From positions 1,488,001 to 1,552,000 of the forward strand of contig NZ_RBIQ01000007.1 in NCBI RefSeq assembly GCF_003634105.1: DNA of 64,000 nucleotides. The letters are read 5' to 3'. How positions within the stretch are numbered: the stretch's first letter is position 1; every line of letters begins with the position of its first letter. This document shows, one piece after another, positions 54,067 to 62,320 of this stretch. The translations under genes were made by a program, and so were the position numbers. The notes beneath the pieces are model-generated. The model was not told where the DNA came from and did not search any database. It saw nothing but the letters and a program-made list of their open reading frames with translations. The DNA comes from Maribacter vaceletii (GTDB lineage Bacteria; Bacteroidota; Bacteroidia; Flavobacteriales; Flavobacteriaceae).

Positions 54067-55003
54067 ATTTTTTGGTTTTTTGGTTGATGTCTTCTAAAGA
54101 TGCATCATAATAAGTATCTAAATAATAAGAAGCAATTTCTTTTCCTGTAGTTACCCAAACATCTGGATGTCCTGTTATATATTCTAAAGCTTCCTCATAT
54201 GCTTTGATACGATGTGCATTTGTAACCTGATAATTGTGCGTTGGAATACACATTATAGTGCCACTTTCTGCTCCTTCTGCATAAAGACGGTCAAAATTAT
54301 CTTTAAGTTCTTGTCCATACCTACGTGGAGTTATTTTCTGTACCAAGTAAGCTATAGTATCATTCATTTCTAAAGAATAGGGGATAGAAGCAAAACGTTT
54401 TCCACTTCTTAGATTTATAGGTGTAGGTTGGTCGTCATGGAATAGATCGCAAGAATAAAAGCCAGCCTCATCCCCAAAAAGTTCAGTGCCTACCTCTGCA
54501 AATAAATCTAAAGTATTCTCAGAATGAGAAAGAGCAGGAGCTAAATAACCAGCACATTTTTGTCCAGTGTGTTTGTATATAGTTTCTATAGAATCTTTTA
54601 TCATGTCTCTTTCCTGAGACGCAGACATTCCATAAGTATATCTTGTGTTATATATACCATGACTAAAGAATTCCCAATTACGTTCTTTACACAGTTCTAT
54701 TATTTCTGGATGATGATCGCATAAGGCAGTAGAAAGAGATATTGAACCACGAATACCATACTTTTCTAAAAGTTCCATTTGGCGAATATGCCCAACTCTA
54801 TTTCCCCAGTCTCTGCTAGTATATCCGGGTAGAGCAGGGCTAGGTTGAGGCCAAGGTTTTCTAAAAGGATTATCTGGCGGATTTAGTTCATAAAACTCAA
54901 TATTTGGAGCCACCCAAAAGGCAACTTTAGCTCCATTTGGCCATTTTATTTTTGGTCTGTTTTCATAAGGCCAATAATCGTAATATCCTGGGTCTTCCTT
55001 CAT
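54053..55003 (-). CDS. PuuE-like polysaccharide-deacetylase-family hydrolase (copy 1)
   Basis: The 316-residue protein shares the same fold and lacks TFDDGP (WVAPNIEFYELN). It has SRDWGNRVGHIRQMELLEKYGIRG, EFFSHGIYNTRYTYGM, GYLAPALSHSENTLDLFAEVG and CIPTHNYQVTNAHRI. Relatives with this pattern include allantoinase PuuE and bacterial cyclic-imide hydrolases. Located 2 bp after the isochorismatase-like amidase gene, it could open an imide or lactam ring ahead of that enzyme. Confidence 0.82.
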   Translation of the reverse strand: MKEDPGYYDYWPYENRPKIKWPNGAKVAFWVAPNIEFYELNPPDNPFRKPWPQPSPALPGYTSRDWGNRVGHIRQMELLEKYGIRGSISLSTALCDHHPEIIELCKERNWEFFSHGIYNTRYTYGMSASQERDMIKDSIETIYKHTGQKCAGYLAPALSHSENTLDLFAEVGTELFGDEAGFYSCDLFHDDQPTPINLRSGKRFASIPYSLEMNDTIAYLVQKITPRRYGQELKDNFDRLYAEGAESGTIMCIPTHNYQVTNAHRIKAYEEALEYITGHPDVWVTTGKEIASYYLDTYYDASLEDINQKTKKYGAR

Positions 55004-55005
55004 AA

Positions 55006-55668
55006 TTATATACTATTTAACCAAGTAAAAACTTCATTCACTTCACGAACATCGCAATATTTTAAAGACAAATCAGTAAGATTTGCATAATGGTAACTTT
55101 CGTGTTTATCTGCAACACATTCTTCAGGGATTATAGTTCTATATCCTCGGGATAGAGAATCTACTCCAGCAGCTCTAATACAACCAGAAGTAGAGCCACC
55201 AGTAAGGATAATAGTATCTACTTGGTGCCAAACTAATAAAGATTGTAAAGGAGTTTCAAAGAATGGAGAAGGCATTTTTTTCTCATAAAAAACATCGGTT
55301 GTTCGGTCTAAAATTAACCTATCATCTAGCTCAGACCTTTCAGAACCAAATTTTATATTTTGTAAACTATCGGGTGTATCTGTTCGGGTTCCCCAGATAC
55401 CAGCATCCGCTGCAGTATCCATATAAGCAACATTGGTCCAAACTACGGGCCAGCCTAATTTTCTAAATTTTGCTGCTAGTTCATTTACATAATCTAACTG
55501 TTTTGGGTCATTTTCATATGCAGTTTTAAAAAGATCTGTGCGTGTATAGGCTTTCTGAATATCTATATTAACTAAAGCTGCTTTTTTTCCAAAACCAAAA
55601 CGCTTACGAGCTGGGTTTGCTTTTACTTCAAAATAAAGTTCTTTTGCGGTTTTATCTGTGGTTTGCAT
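55006..55668 (-). CDS. Isochorismatase-family amidase (N-carbamoylsarcosine/maleamate amidase-like)
   Basis: The 220-residue protein keeps the cysteine-hydrolase triad: D36 (LVNIDIQKAY), K130 (FYEKKMPSPFFET) and C163 (GGSTSGCIRAAGVDSLSRGYR). GSTSGCIRA is the pattern of N-carbamoylsarcosine amidases and of NicF, which releases ammonia from maleamate. Its place between imide-hydrolase-like and LeuCD/CoA-transferase genes suggests hydrolysis of a maleamate-like half-amide, an inference from family and context. Confidence 0.85.
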   Translation of the reverse strand: MQTTDKTAKELYFEVKANPARKRFGFGKKAALVNIDIQKAYTRTDLFKTAYENDPKQLDYVNELAAKFRKLGWPVVWTNVAYMDTAADAGIWGTRTDTPDSLQNIKFGSERSELDDRLILDRTTDVFYEKKMPSPFFETPLQSLLVWHQVDTIILTGGSTSGCIRAAGVDSLSRGYRTIIPEECVADKHESYHYANLTDLSLKYCDVREVNEVFTWLNSI

Positions 55669-55691
55669 GTTTTTCTTTTTTAAGTGGGTAA

Positions 55692-56126
55692 TTACCTTTT
55701 AATTTTTTTCTTAACCTTAGAGGATTGCATAGAAATAATAACCCAATTGTTAGCTTGTTTTTTCCACACTGCGGTAAGTCTATATTCTCCTTCATCAAAC
55801 CCTTTAAATTTTCTTTTGTTGATGTAATTGGTTAAAACCACATTAGTATCAATTTTTAAAAAGACTATGTCTGCGCTTTCATAACTTTCAAAAGCATTTG
55901 TAATATTTGCTAAAGCTTCTTTCTTACTATATTTTTTTCCGCTTTGGGAAGTAAGAATAAGGTTTTCATGGTATATTTTATTAGCTAAATCTACATCACT
56001 ATTAAGATGCGCATTTTTCAAATTTGTAATCTGAAGTTGTATTTCCTCTTTTTCAATTGCATTTATTTCTTGAGATATACAATATGTAGAAATAAATAAA
56101 GTACATAAAATAACAAGTAACCTCAT
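55692..56126 (-). CDS. Secreted NTF2-like (DUF4440) protein
   Basis: The 144-residue product has a signal peptide (about 1-19, LLVILCTLFISTYCISQ) and a SnoaL/DUF4440-like domain (NAHLNSDVDLANKIYHENLILTSQSGKKYSKKEALANI, with the final strands LTAVWKKQANNWVIISMQSS). Function is unknown. It lies 3 bp downstream of the CoA-transferase gene. Confidence 0.7.
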   Translation of the reverse strand: MRLLVILCTLFISTYCISQEINAIEKEEIQLQITNLKNAHLNSDVDLANKIYHENLILTSQSGKKYSKKEALANITNAFESYESADIVFLKIDTNVVLTNYINKRKFKGFDEGEYRLTAVWKKQANNWVIISMQSSKVKKKIKR

Positions 56127-56129
56127 AGC

Positions 56130-57308
56130 TTAATCAGTTTTAATAATTCCTTCTGCAATCATTTTTTCAATAGTAGCATCATCAATATTTAGTCCTTTTA
56201 GAACTTCAGCCGTATGTTCTCCAATTTTAGGAGGATCTAACCTTTTTTCTACACGGGTACCTTTATATTCTATTGGAAACTTTGGTAGCTTGGTTATTTT
56301 ACCGTCTCCTAAATTTACTTCCATAAGGCTATTACCTTTATTTAGTTGTTCATCTTCAAAAAGATCTTCTGGCCTGCTAATTGGAGCAAAAGGAATATGT
56401 CCTTTTTCACATTTTTCTATAATTTCTTGTTTGGTAAATTGTCTAATCCTTTCTTCTAGTTCAGGTATAAACCATTCGCGTTCATCAATACGCAGATTAT
56501 TTGTTTTTAACCTTTCATCTGAAAGCCAATCTTGCCAGTTAAATACTTCGCAAAACCGCTTCCAATGTTTTTCACTTATAATACCTATGAATGCTTTGTC
56601 ATTGTCTTTGGTATCAAAAACTTTATAAATAGACCATGCACTTACTCTAGAAGGCATTGGCGGAATTTTATAATCTATTTGAGAAGAATATGCCATGTGT
56701 TGCCCCATTAAAAAAGCACAAGTTTCAAACAAAGCAGATTTTACAAAACCACCTTCTCCGGTTTTTTCGCGTTCGTATAATGCTTGCAGAATACCAATAT
56801 AACCAAACATCCCGCCAGTAATATCTATTACCGATGTTCCTGCACGTAATGGGTCTCCTTCTCTACCAGTCATATAGGCTAGACCTCCCATCATTTGAAC
56901 AACCTCATCCATTGCATGACGCTTCTCATAAGGACCACTTAAAAAACCTTTAAGAGAGCAATAGATGAGGCCTTTATTCAAATGTTTTAGATCTTCATAA
57001 CCAAGTCCTAAACGATCCATTGTTCCAGGGCCAAAATTTTCTACAACAACATCATATTCTTTTACTAAATCGTAGATTATTTTTCTCCCTTCTTTAGACT
57101 TAATATTTACAGCAAGACTTTTTTTATTTCTATTATAAAACCAAAAATAACCTGTACCAAAACCTTGTAGTCTACGTGTACTGTCTCCATGAACAGGTTC
57201 TACATGTAACACATCTGCACCCATATCTGCTAACATAAGTCCGGCACAAGGGCCCATAACTGCATGTGTAAATTCTAATACTTTTATACCTTTTAAAGGA
57301 CCACTCAT
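56130..57308 (-). CDS. Class III (CaiB/BaiF) CoA-transferase
   Basis: The 392-residue protein starts LKGIKVLEFTHAVMGPCAGLMLADMGADVLHVEP and has NKKSLAVNIKSKEG, VVVENFGPGTMDRLGLGYEDL, and the catalytic Asp D162 in RAGTSVIDITGGMFGY. It moves CoA between carboxylic acids. In the operon with a LeuCD-like hydro-lyase and an HMG-CoA-lyase-like enzyme, the acceptor may be a substituted malate, as in citramalate CoA-transfer. The substrate is inferred. Confidence 0.9.
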   Translation of the reverse strand: MSGPLKGIKVLEFTHAVMGPCAGLMLADMGADVLHVEPVHGDSTRRLQGFGTGYFWFYNRNKKSLAVNIKSKEGRKIIYDLVKEYDVVVENFGPGTMDRLGLGYEDLKHLNKGLIYCSLKGFLSGPYEKRHAMDEVVQMMGGLAYMTGREGDPLRAGTSVIDITGGMFGYIGILQALYEREKTGEGGFVKSALFETCAFLMGQHMAYSSQIDYKIPPMPSRVSAWSIYKVFDTKDNDKAFIGIISEKHWKRFCEVFNWQDWLSDERLKTNNLRIDEREWFIPELEERIRQFTKQEIIEKCEKGHIPFAPISRPEDLFEDEQLNKGNSLMEVNLGDGKITKLPKFPIEYKGTRVEKRLDPPKIGEHTAEVLKGLNIDDATIEKMIAEGIIKTD

Positions 57309-57869
57309 TTATTTTTTATTTAAAGATTTATAAAAAGTTTCTGGAGCATCTTCAATTTGTGTATCTAGTGTAGCGTTCCATCTATTTAGAAACCCGAACA
57401 TAGAAATAACACCTACTATTTCTACAATTGCCTCACTGTCATAATGCTTTTTTAGTTCTGTAAAATCTTCATCAGTGGTTTGGTTGGGAACCATGCTACC
57501 AGTAACAGCAATATTTAAAGCAGCTTTTTCCGCTTCCGAAAAAAGAGGAGAGGTTTTATATTCCCATAGGTTTTCTAATTTTTCTTTTTCTACACCTTGC
57601 TCATTGGCACCATAAGCGGTATGTGCGCTACAGTATTGACAACCACTTACTTTACTAGATAAATGGCCAATCATTCTTTTAAGTCCGCCACTAACTTTTC
57701 CTTCTGCATAAACAGCTTTTGCTAGCTGAAAAAAGGAGGATAATATATCTGGTTTATGCGCCATTATTAATCCGTCATTAGGTAAAAAACCCATCCATTT
57801 TTCAGCATTTGTAAAAAGTGAACCTAATTCACTTTCCTTAGGGTTATTTATAGGGTCTATTCTACTCAT
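57309..57869 (-). CDS. Carboxymuconolactone-decarboxylase/AhpD-like protein
   Basis: The 186-residue helical protein has the CMD/AhpD redox motif VSGCQYCSAHTAYGANEQG (CxxC..H) in the middle and a C-terminal half ALNIAVTGSMVPNQTTDEDFTELKKHYDSEAIVEIV. Members are peroxidases or decarboxylases. The motif favours an AhpD-like thiol activity, but its part in this pathway is unclear. It lies between leuD-like and CoA-transferase genes with 0-2 bp gaps. Confidence 0.82.
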   Translation of the reverse strand: MSRIDPINNPKESELGSLFTNAEKWMGFLPNDGLIMAHKPDILSSFFQLAKAVYAEGKVSGGLKRMIGHLSSKVSGCQYCSAHTAYGANEQGVEKEKLENLWEYKTSPLFSEAEKAALNIAVTGSMVPNQTTDEDFTELKKHYDSEAIVEIVGVISMFGFLNRWNATLDTQIEDAPETFYKSLNKK

Positions 57870-57871
57870 TT

Positions 57872-58381
57872 TTATAGGGTATAAGTTCCGTTTTTCTTTA
57901 AATAGTTCACTAATCCACCTTCTTTTAAAATTGCAATCATTATATCTGGCAATTTGGTAGCAGCGTATGTTTTATTAGCAGAAAGGTCTGTAACTTTTCC
58001 ATTTTTTAAATCTATAGATAGTTCTGCTCCTTTTTGAATATTGTGTTTGCCAATTTCTAAGACAGGTAGTCCAATATTTATTGCGTTTCTAAAGAAAATA
58101 CGAGCAAAGTCTTCTGCAATAACAACAGAAACTCCTGATTGTTTTAGTGCTAAAGGAGCTTGTTCTCTAGAAGAGCCACAGCCAAAGTTTATACCAGCAA
58201 CCAAAATATCTCCCTGTTGTACAATTTTATTAAAATTAGGGTCTAAATCTTCTAATACATGATTAGCTAAGGTTGATAAATCTAATGTTTTGGTATATTT
58301 TCCTGGGATGATACGATCGGTATCAATATGATCACCATATACATGTGCTTTCGCCTCTATTTTAGTATTTATTGTGCTCAT
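57872..58381 (-). CDS. LeuD-like hydro-lyase small subunit
   Basis: The 169-residue swivelling-domain protein has YGDHIDTDRIIPGKYT, ILVAGINFGCGSSREQAPLALKQSGVSVVIAEDFARIFFRNAINIGLP. These are hallmarks of the small subunit of isopropylmalate isomerase and its relatives (homoaconitase, dimethylmalate/citraconate/maleate hydratases). It pairs with the large subunit 1 bp upstream. No leuA or leuB lies nearby, so a catabolic hydratase is more likely than leucine synthesis. Confidence 0.88.
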   Translation of the reverse strand: MSTINTKIEAKAHVYGDHIDTDRIIPGKYTKTLDLSTLANHVLEDLDPNFNKIVQQGDILVAGINFGCGSSREQAPLALKQSGVSVVIAEDFARIFFRNAINIGLPVLEIGKHNIQKGAELSIDLKNGKVTDLSANKTYAATKLPDIMIAILKEGGLVNYLKKNGTYTL

Positions 58382-58382
58382 A

Positions 58383-59618
58383 TTATATAAGGTATTTTTT
58401 AGGGTTCACTATTTTTCCTTCAATTGCAGATGCAGCTACAGTAGACGGGGCGCCTAAGAAAATATTAGATTTTGGGTTTCCCATTCTACCTCTAAAATTT
58501 CTATTGGCAGCAGAAATTACTACTTCTCCATCTGCAGGTACTCCTTGGTGTGTACCAACACAAGGGCCACAGCCAGAAGTTATTAAAGATGCTCCTGCTT
58601 CTATTAAGGTGGTCATAGACCCATTACTAATAGCATCTAATAATACACTTTGGGATGCTGGAGCAATAACCATACGTACATCTGGATGTATTTTCTTGCC
58701 TTTTAATATTTTGGCAGCTATATTAAAATCCTCTAAGCGTCCGTTACAACAGGTTCCAATAAAGGCATAGTTAATTTTTGTTCCTTCGTAGTTAGAAATA
58801 TTATGTACATTATCTGGAGATTCTGGAGCACTAACTTGAGGTTCTAAATCAGAAACATCAAAATCAAAAGTTTTAATATATTCCGCGTCATCATCCGGTG
58901 TAATTCCACTAAAATCATAGTCTAACTCTAAACCTTTAGGATGAACTATTCCAGTTTTTGCACCCATTTCTGAAGACATATTAGCAATAGTCATTCTACT
59001 AGCAAGACTTAACCCTTCAAAAGCTTCACCACAAAATTCAATGGCTTGGTAGGTAGCTCCGGAAACGGTTATTTTACCCACTAAGAATAGAATTAAATCT
59101 TTAGCAGTAACACCATCTTGTAATTTTCCGGAACAATGAACTTTTATAGTTTGTGGCACTTTTAACCATATTTTACCGGTCATCATAACGGCTGCTAAAT
59201 CTGTAGATCCTACTCCACAAGCGAATGCATTTAAAGCGCCATATGTTGGAGTATGAGAATCTGCACCTACAAAAATATCTCCCGGTTTTACATATTGGTT
59301 TTCTACCATTACTTGGTGGCATATGCCTTCTCCAATCTCAAACAATCGCATGCCTTGTTCTTTGGCAAAATCGCGCATCATTTTATGGAGATTTGCTATG
59401 CGTTCATTAGGAGATGGTGCAGCATGATCTATAATTAAGGCACATTTTTCTGGGTTAAAAACCTTTTTTCCACCCATTGCTTTAAATGCCTTAATAGTTA
59501 AGGGGCCAGTAGTATCACTAGCCATACAACCATCTACATCACTAATTACAAGTTCACCAGCATAAACTTTATTACCTACATGGTTAGATATTATTTTTTC
59601 TGAAATTGTCTGTCCCAT
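58383..59618 (-). CDS. LeuC-like hydro-lyase large subunit (aconitase superfamily)
   Basis: The 411-residue protein is the short, HacA/LeuC2/DmdA-like type (bacterial LeuC is about 466). Iron-sulfur ligands are visible as FIGTCCNGRLEDF and SGCGPCVG (CxxC), with VGADSHTPTYGALNAFACGVGSTDLAAVMMTG for substrate binding. Together with LeuD it should interconvert a malate-type acid and its unsaturated cis-diacid. It shares its first base with the lyase gene end, indicating coupling. Confidence 0.88.
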   Translation of the reverse strand: MGQTISEKIISNHVGNKVYAGELVISDVDGCMASDTTGPLTIKAFKAMGGKKVFNPEKCALIIDHAAPSPNERIANLHKMMRDFAKEQGMRLFEIGEGICHQVMVENQYVKPGDIFVGADSHTPTYGALNAFACGVGSTDLAAVMMTGKIWLKVPQTIKVHCSGKLQDGVTAKDLILFLVGKITVSGATYQAIEFCGEAFEGLSLASRMTIANMSSEMGAKTGIVHPKGLELDYDFSGITPDDDAEYIKTFDFDVSDLEPQVSAPESPDNVHNISNYEGTKINYAFIGTCCNGRLEDFNIAAKILKGKKIHPDVRMVIAPASQSVLLDAISNGSMTTLIEAGASLITSGCGPCVGTHQGVPADGEVVISAANRNFRGRMGNPKSNIFLGAPSTVAASAIEGKIVNPKKYLI

Positions 59619-60529
59619 TAGTTCATTTTAATGTCTTTGTTATTTAATAATTGGTATAACTGTCCTGGTAATTTATTTCCTATGGTAGTTTCCAATTCTC
59701 TACTAATTTCAGCTATCTTGTTAATGTCTATACCTGTTTTATAACCCATTTGGTGTATCATATGTACACTATCTTCGGTAGCTATATTGCCAGTAGCATT
59801 TTTAATAAATGGACAGCCACCTAGACCTCCAAATGCAGTGTCAAAAATTTGAACTCCAGCTTCTATTGCAGCATACAAATTCGCATAACCTTTATTTTCT
59901 GTATTGTGTAGATGTAGAACTACAGGAATATTACCTGCTTTTTCTACAACTTTTTGCATCAGATTTCCTAACTGTTTAGGATTTCCCATTCCTGTAGAAT
60001 CTGCAAGAGCTAGTTCATCTATTCCAGTATCCAAATGATGGTCAACCATATCTAATACATGATTTTCATCTATAGATCCTTCATATCTACATCCAAAAGC
60101 ACACTGAATACCACCACGAACAGTTATATTATTTTGTTTGGATAAATTAACCATGTTACGAAAAGCCTTTTTTGCTTCGGAAAGTGTTAGTCGTGCATTT
60201 TTTTGACTATGTGTATCACTTGCAGATATAGAACAAGAAAGATGATTTAGTCTAGCAGCAATACCACGTTCTACTCCTTTTACATTTAAAACTAAACCGC
60301 TATAAATAACATCCGATTTTTTAACTAATTGTTTACAAAGTTCTTCTGCATCTGCCATTTGTGGAACTAGCCTAGGGTGTACAAAAGAAGCAACTTGAAT
60401 GCGTTTAACACCAGCATTCACTAACTGGTTTATATAATCCAGTTTCTTTTGCGTAGGAATAGTTTTAGATAGGGTCTGAAAACCGTCTCTTAAACCCTGT
60501 TCTTCTATAATAATGTGTCTATTATTCAT
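59618..60529 (-). CDS. HMG-CoA-lyase-like aldolase
   Basis: The 303-residue TIM-barrel protein has EEQGLRDGFQTL (the usual EVGPRDGLQ, with Pro changed to Leu), the metal-region CSISASDTHSQKNARLT, LADSTGMGNP, HLHNTENKGYANLYAAIEAG and the cysteine loop FGGLGGCPF. HMG-CoA-lyase relatives split 3-hydroxyacyl-CoA thioesters at a C-C bond. As first gene of the operon with LeuCD and a CoA-transferase, it may cleave a citramalyl- or dialkylmalyl-CoA rather than HMG-CoA itself. Confidence 0.87.
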   Translation of the reverse strand: MNNRHIIIEEQGLRDGFQTLSKTIPTQKKLDYINQLVNAGVKRIQVASFVHPRLVPQMADAEELCKQLVKKSDVIYSGLVLNVKGVERGIAARLNHLSCSISASDTHSQKNARLTLSEAKKAFRNMVNLSKQNNITVRGGIQCAFGCRYEGSIDENHVLDMVDHHLDTGIDELALADSTGMGNPKQLGNLMQKVVEKAGNIPVVLHLHNTENKGYANLYAAIEAGVQIFDTAFGGLGGCPFIKNATGNIATEDSVHMIHQMGYKTGIDINKIAEISRELETTIGNKLPGQLYQLLNNKDIKMN

Positions 60530-60548
60530 ATAATAAATAGTAACAACT

Positions 60549-60575
60549 AAATTAGTTAACTAAGTTAACTAATTT
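60549..60575. promoter_or_regulatory. MarR-type operator before the lyase-led operon
   Basis: AAATTAGTTAAC (60549-60560), spacer TAA, GTTAACTAATTT (60564-60575): a perfect inverted repeat with the same core as 37702-37732. It lies 20 bases upstream of the lyase start codon on the minus strand, where a repressor would block transcription. Confidence 0.75.
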
Positions 60576-60677
60576 TATTGAAACAGCCTATTTTAAAATG
60601 AAAAAGTAGGTTTTGAATGAAAAAAAATTAAGTTGTATGTAGTATGTTTTGTATAATAATAAGCTAATGTGCTAAAA

Positions 60678-60700
60678 ATTAGTTAACTTAGTTAACTAAT
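60678..60700. promoter_or_regulatory. MarR-type operator before the aldehyde dehydrogenase
   Basis: ATTAGTTAAC (60678-60687), spacer TTA, GTTAACTAAT (60691-60700): a perfect inverted repeat identical in its 23-bp core to the site at 37706-37728. Its last base is the first base of the -33 TTG of the plus-strand promoter. Confidence 0.75.
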
Positions 60701-60727
60701 TGATATTCTAATTAAGAAATAGTTTTA
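60700..60727 (+). promoter_or_regulatory. Promoter of the aldehyde dehydrogenase gene
   Basis: TTG (60700-60702), 17-base spacer, TAGTTTTA (60720-60727), one mismatch from TAnnTTTG, 25 bases before the ATG. The operator abuts the TTG, which fits repression by steric blocking. Confidence 0.5.
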
Positions 60728-60752
60728 TGAGAGCTATTTAAAAATATTTAAA

Positions 60753-62174
60753 ATGATGAAAATAAGAAATCCATATACTGGAATTTATGATTATAATTTA
60801 AAGACTGATACTATAGCTGAAATTCAAGATAAATCAAAAGAACTCAGAAATAATAAAAAGGCTTGGCAAAATGCTGGGGTAGTATATAGAGCACAAATTC
60901 TTCAAAAGTGGAAGAAGAGTATAGAAAAATATGAAGAAGAAATTGTATTAGCTTTAAGTGAAGATACTGGTAGAAATTATATTTCTAAATATGAAGTAAA
61001 AGGTATTTTAGGGATGATAGATGGTTGGTGTTATAAAGCCCCGTTAATTATGAAAGAAATAGAACCACGCCCCTCTGTTTTTGACCCAGCGGTAAAAATT
61101 GTAGAAAAAAGAGTCTCTTTTGATTTAGTAGGTGTAATAGGACCTTGGAACTTTCCTATAACACTTTCTCTTATAGATACTATACCGGCACTAATGGCTG
61201 GTTCTTCGGTTTTATTAAAACCAAGTGAAGTTACACCAAGATATTTAGATCCTTTGGAGAAAAGTATAAAAGAGGTTCCGGAATTAGATGGGGTATTAAA
61301 ATTAGTAAGAGGAGGAGCAGAAGTTGGCAAAGAAGTTGTAAATAGTACAGATGCTATTTGTTTTACAGGGAGTGTTGCTACTGGTGAGCATATTGCCATG
61401 GCATGTGCAAAGCGTTTAATTCCTGCTTTTTTAGAATTAGGAGGAAAAGACCCAGCAATAGTTTTGGAAGATGCCGATTTGGAAATTGCAACCGATGCTG
61501 TTTTACGTTCTGCAGTAGGAGCAACAGGGCAAGCATGCCAATCTTTAGAAAGAATTTATGTGCAAGATAAAATTTATGATGACTTTTTAAAATTATTAAT
61601 TAAAAAAGCAGAACAGGCTACATTAAATACCGAAGAAAAATCTAAAGGGCAAATAGGTCCTATTATATTTGAAAAGCAAGCAACAGCAATTCAAGACCAA
61701 ATAAATGATGCAAATAATAAAGGAGCTACTGTGCATTGTGGCGGTAAAATAGAAAATCATAATGGAGGATTATGGTGTAGACCAACAGTTTTGTCTAATG
61801 TAAATCATACCATGAATGTGATGTCCCAAGAAACATTTGGACCACTAATACCTGTAATGTCTTTTTCTACAATAGAAGAGGCAATAACGTTGGCAAACGA
61901 TTCTGAATTTGGATTATCTGCATCTTTATTTTCTAGTAATACGGATGTAATTAATAAAGTGTCTTTTGAAATTGAAGCAGGTGCAATTAGTATAAATGAT
62001 GGAAGTTTAACAAATAGGATTTTTGATGCAGAGAAAAATGCCTTTAAAAAATCTGGTTTAAATGGTTCTAGAATGGGAGATGCTGGATTATTAAGGTTCT
62101 TTAGAAAACGTACATTGCTTATCCAGACAGGAAAACCACAGAGCATAAAAGATTTTGAAGAAATAAAGTTGTAA
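60753..62174 (+). CDS. NAD(P)-dependent aldehyde dehydrogenase
   Basis: The 473-residue ALDH has GVIGPWNFPITLSLIDTIPALMAG, LKPSEVTP, CFTGSVATGEHIA, the general-base Glu in FLELGGKDPAIVLEDADLE and the catalytic Cys in GATGQACQSLERIYV. It oxidises an aldehyde to an acid. Its own start region has an operator identical to those of the propionyl-CoA and lyase operons, so it is probably part of the same pathway. The second codon is also ATG, giving an alternative start. Confidence 0.92.
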   Translation: MMKIRNPYTGIYDYNLKTDTIAEIQDKSKELRNNKKAWQNAGVVYRAQILQKWKKSIEKYEEEIVLALSEDTGRNYISKYEVKGILGMIDGWCYKAPLIMKEIEPRPSVFDPAVKIVEKRVSFDLVGVIGPWNFPITLSLIDTIPALMAGSSVLLKPSEVTPRYLDPLEKSIKEVPELDGVLKLVRGGAEVGKEVVNSTDAICFTGSVATGEHIAMACAKRLIPAFLELGGKDPAIVLEDADLEIATDAVLRSAVGATGQACQSLERIYVQDKIYDDFLKLLIKKAEQATLNTEEKSKGQIGPIIFEKQATAIQDQINDANNKGATVHCGGKIENHNGGLWCRPTVLSNVNHTMNVMSQETFGPLIPVMSFSTIEEAITLANDSEFGLSASLFSSNTDVINKVSFEIEAGAISINDGSLTNRIFDAEKNAFKKSGLNGSRMGDAGLLRFFRKRTLLIQTGKPQSIKDFEEIKL

Positions 62175-62200
62175 AAATCAGCTTATCAAGATTAATTTAG

Positions 62201-62239
62201 AAACAAAAAAACATGGACATTGTCCATGTTTTTTTGTTT
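62201..62239. terminator. Bidirectional terminator between the ALDH and TonB-receptor genes
   Basis: ACATGGACA and TGTCCATGT flank a single T, and the symmetry extends through A6/T6 and C/G to 39 bases. U-runs follow on both strands. It lies 27 bases after the ALDH stop. Confidence 0.85.
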
Positions 62240-62258
62240 TAAAAAGAGTAATAAAATT

Positions 62259-62293
62259 AAAGACACCTTGAAAATCATAAACAAGATGTCTTT
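62259..62293 (-). terminator. Terminator of the TonB-dependent receptor gene
   Basis: On the minus strand AAAGACATCTTG pairs with CAAGGTGTCTTT (12 pairs, one G-U) around an 11-base loop, followed by a U-rich tract. It begins 28 bases after the receptor stop. On the plus strand the G-U pair becomes a mismatch, so it is best suited to the minus strand. Confidence 0.75.
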
Positions 62294-62320
62294 AGCACTA
62301 ATTAACTCAAAAAAATAATT

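Noticed and set aside
57872-60529. Leucine biosynthesis operon (leuCD) or leucine breakdown (HMG-CoA lyase)
   Set aside because: No leuA, leuB, ilv genes, isovaleryl-CoA dehydrogenase or methylcrotonyl-CoA carboxylase accompany them. The CoA-transferase and amidase-type neighbours and the shared operator fit a different catabolic route better.
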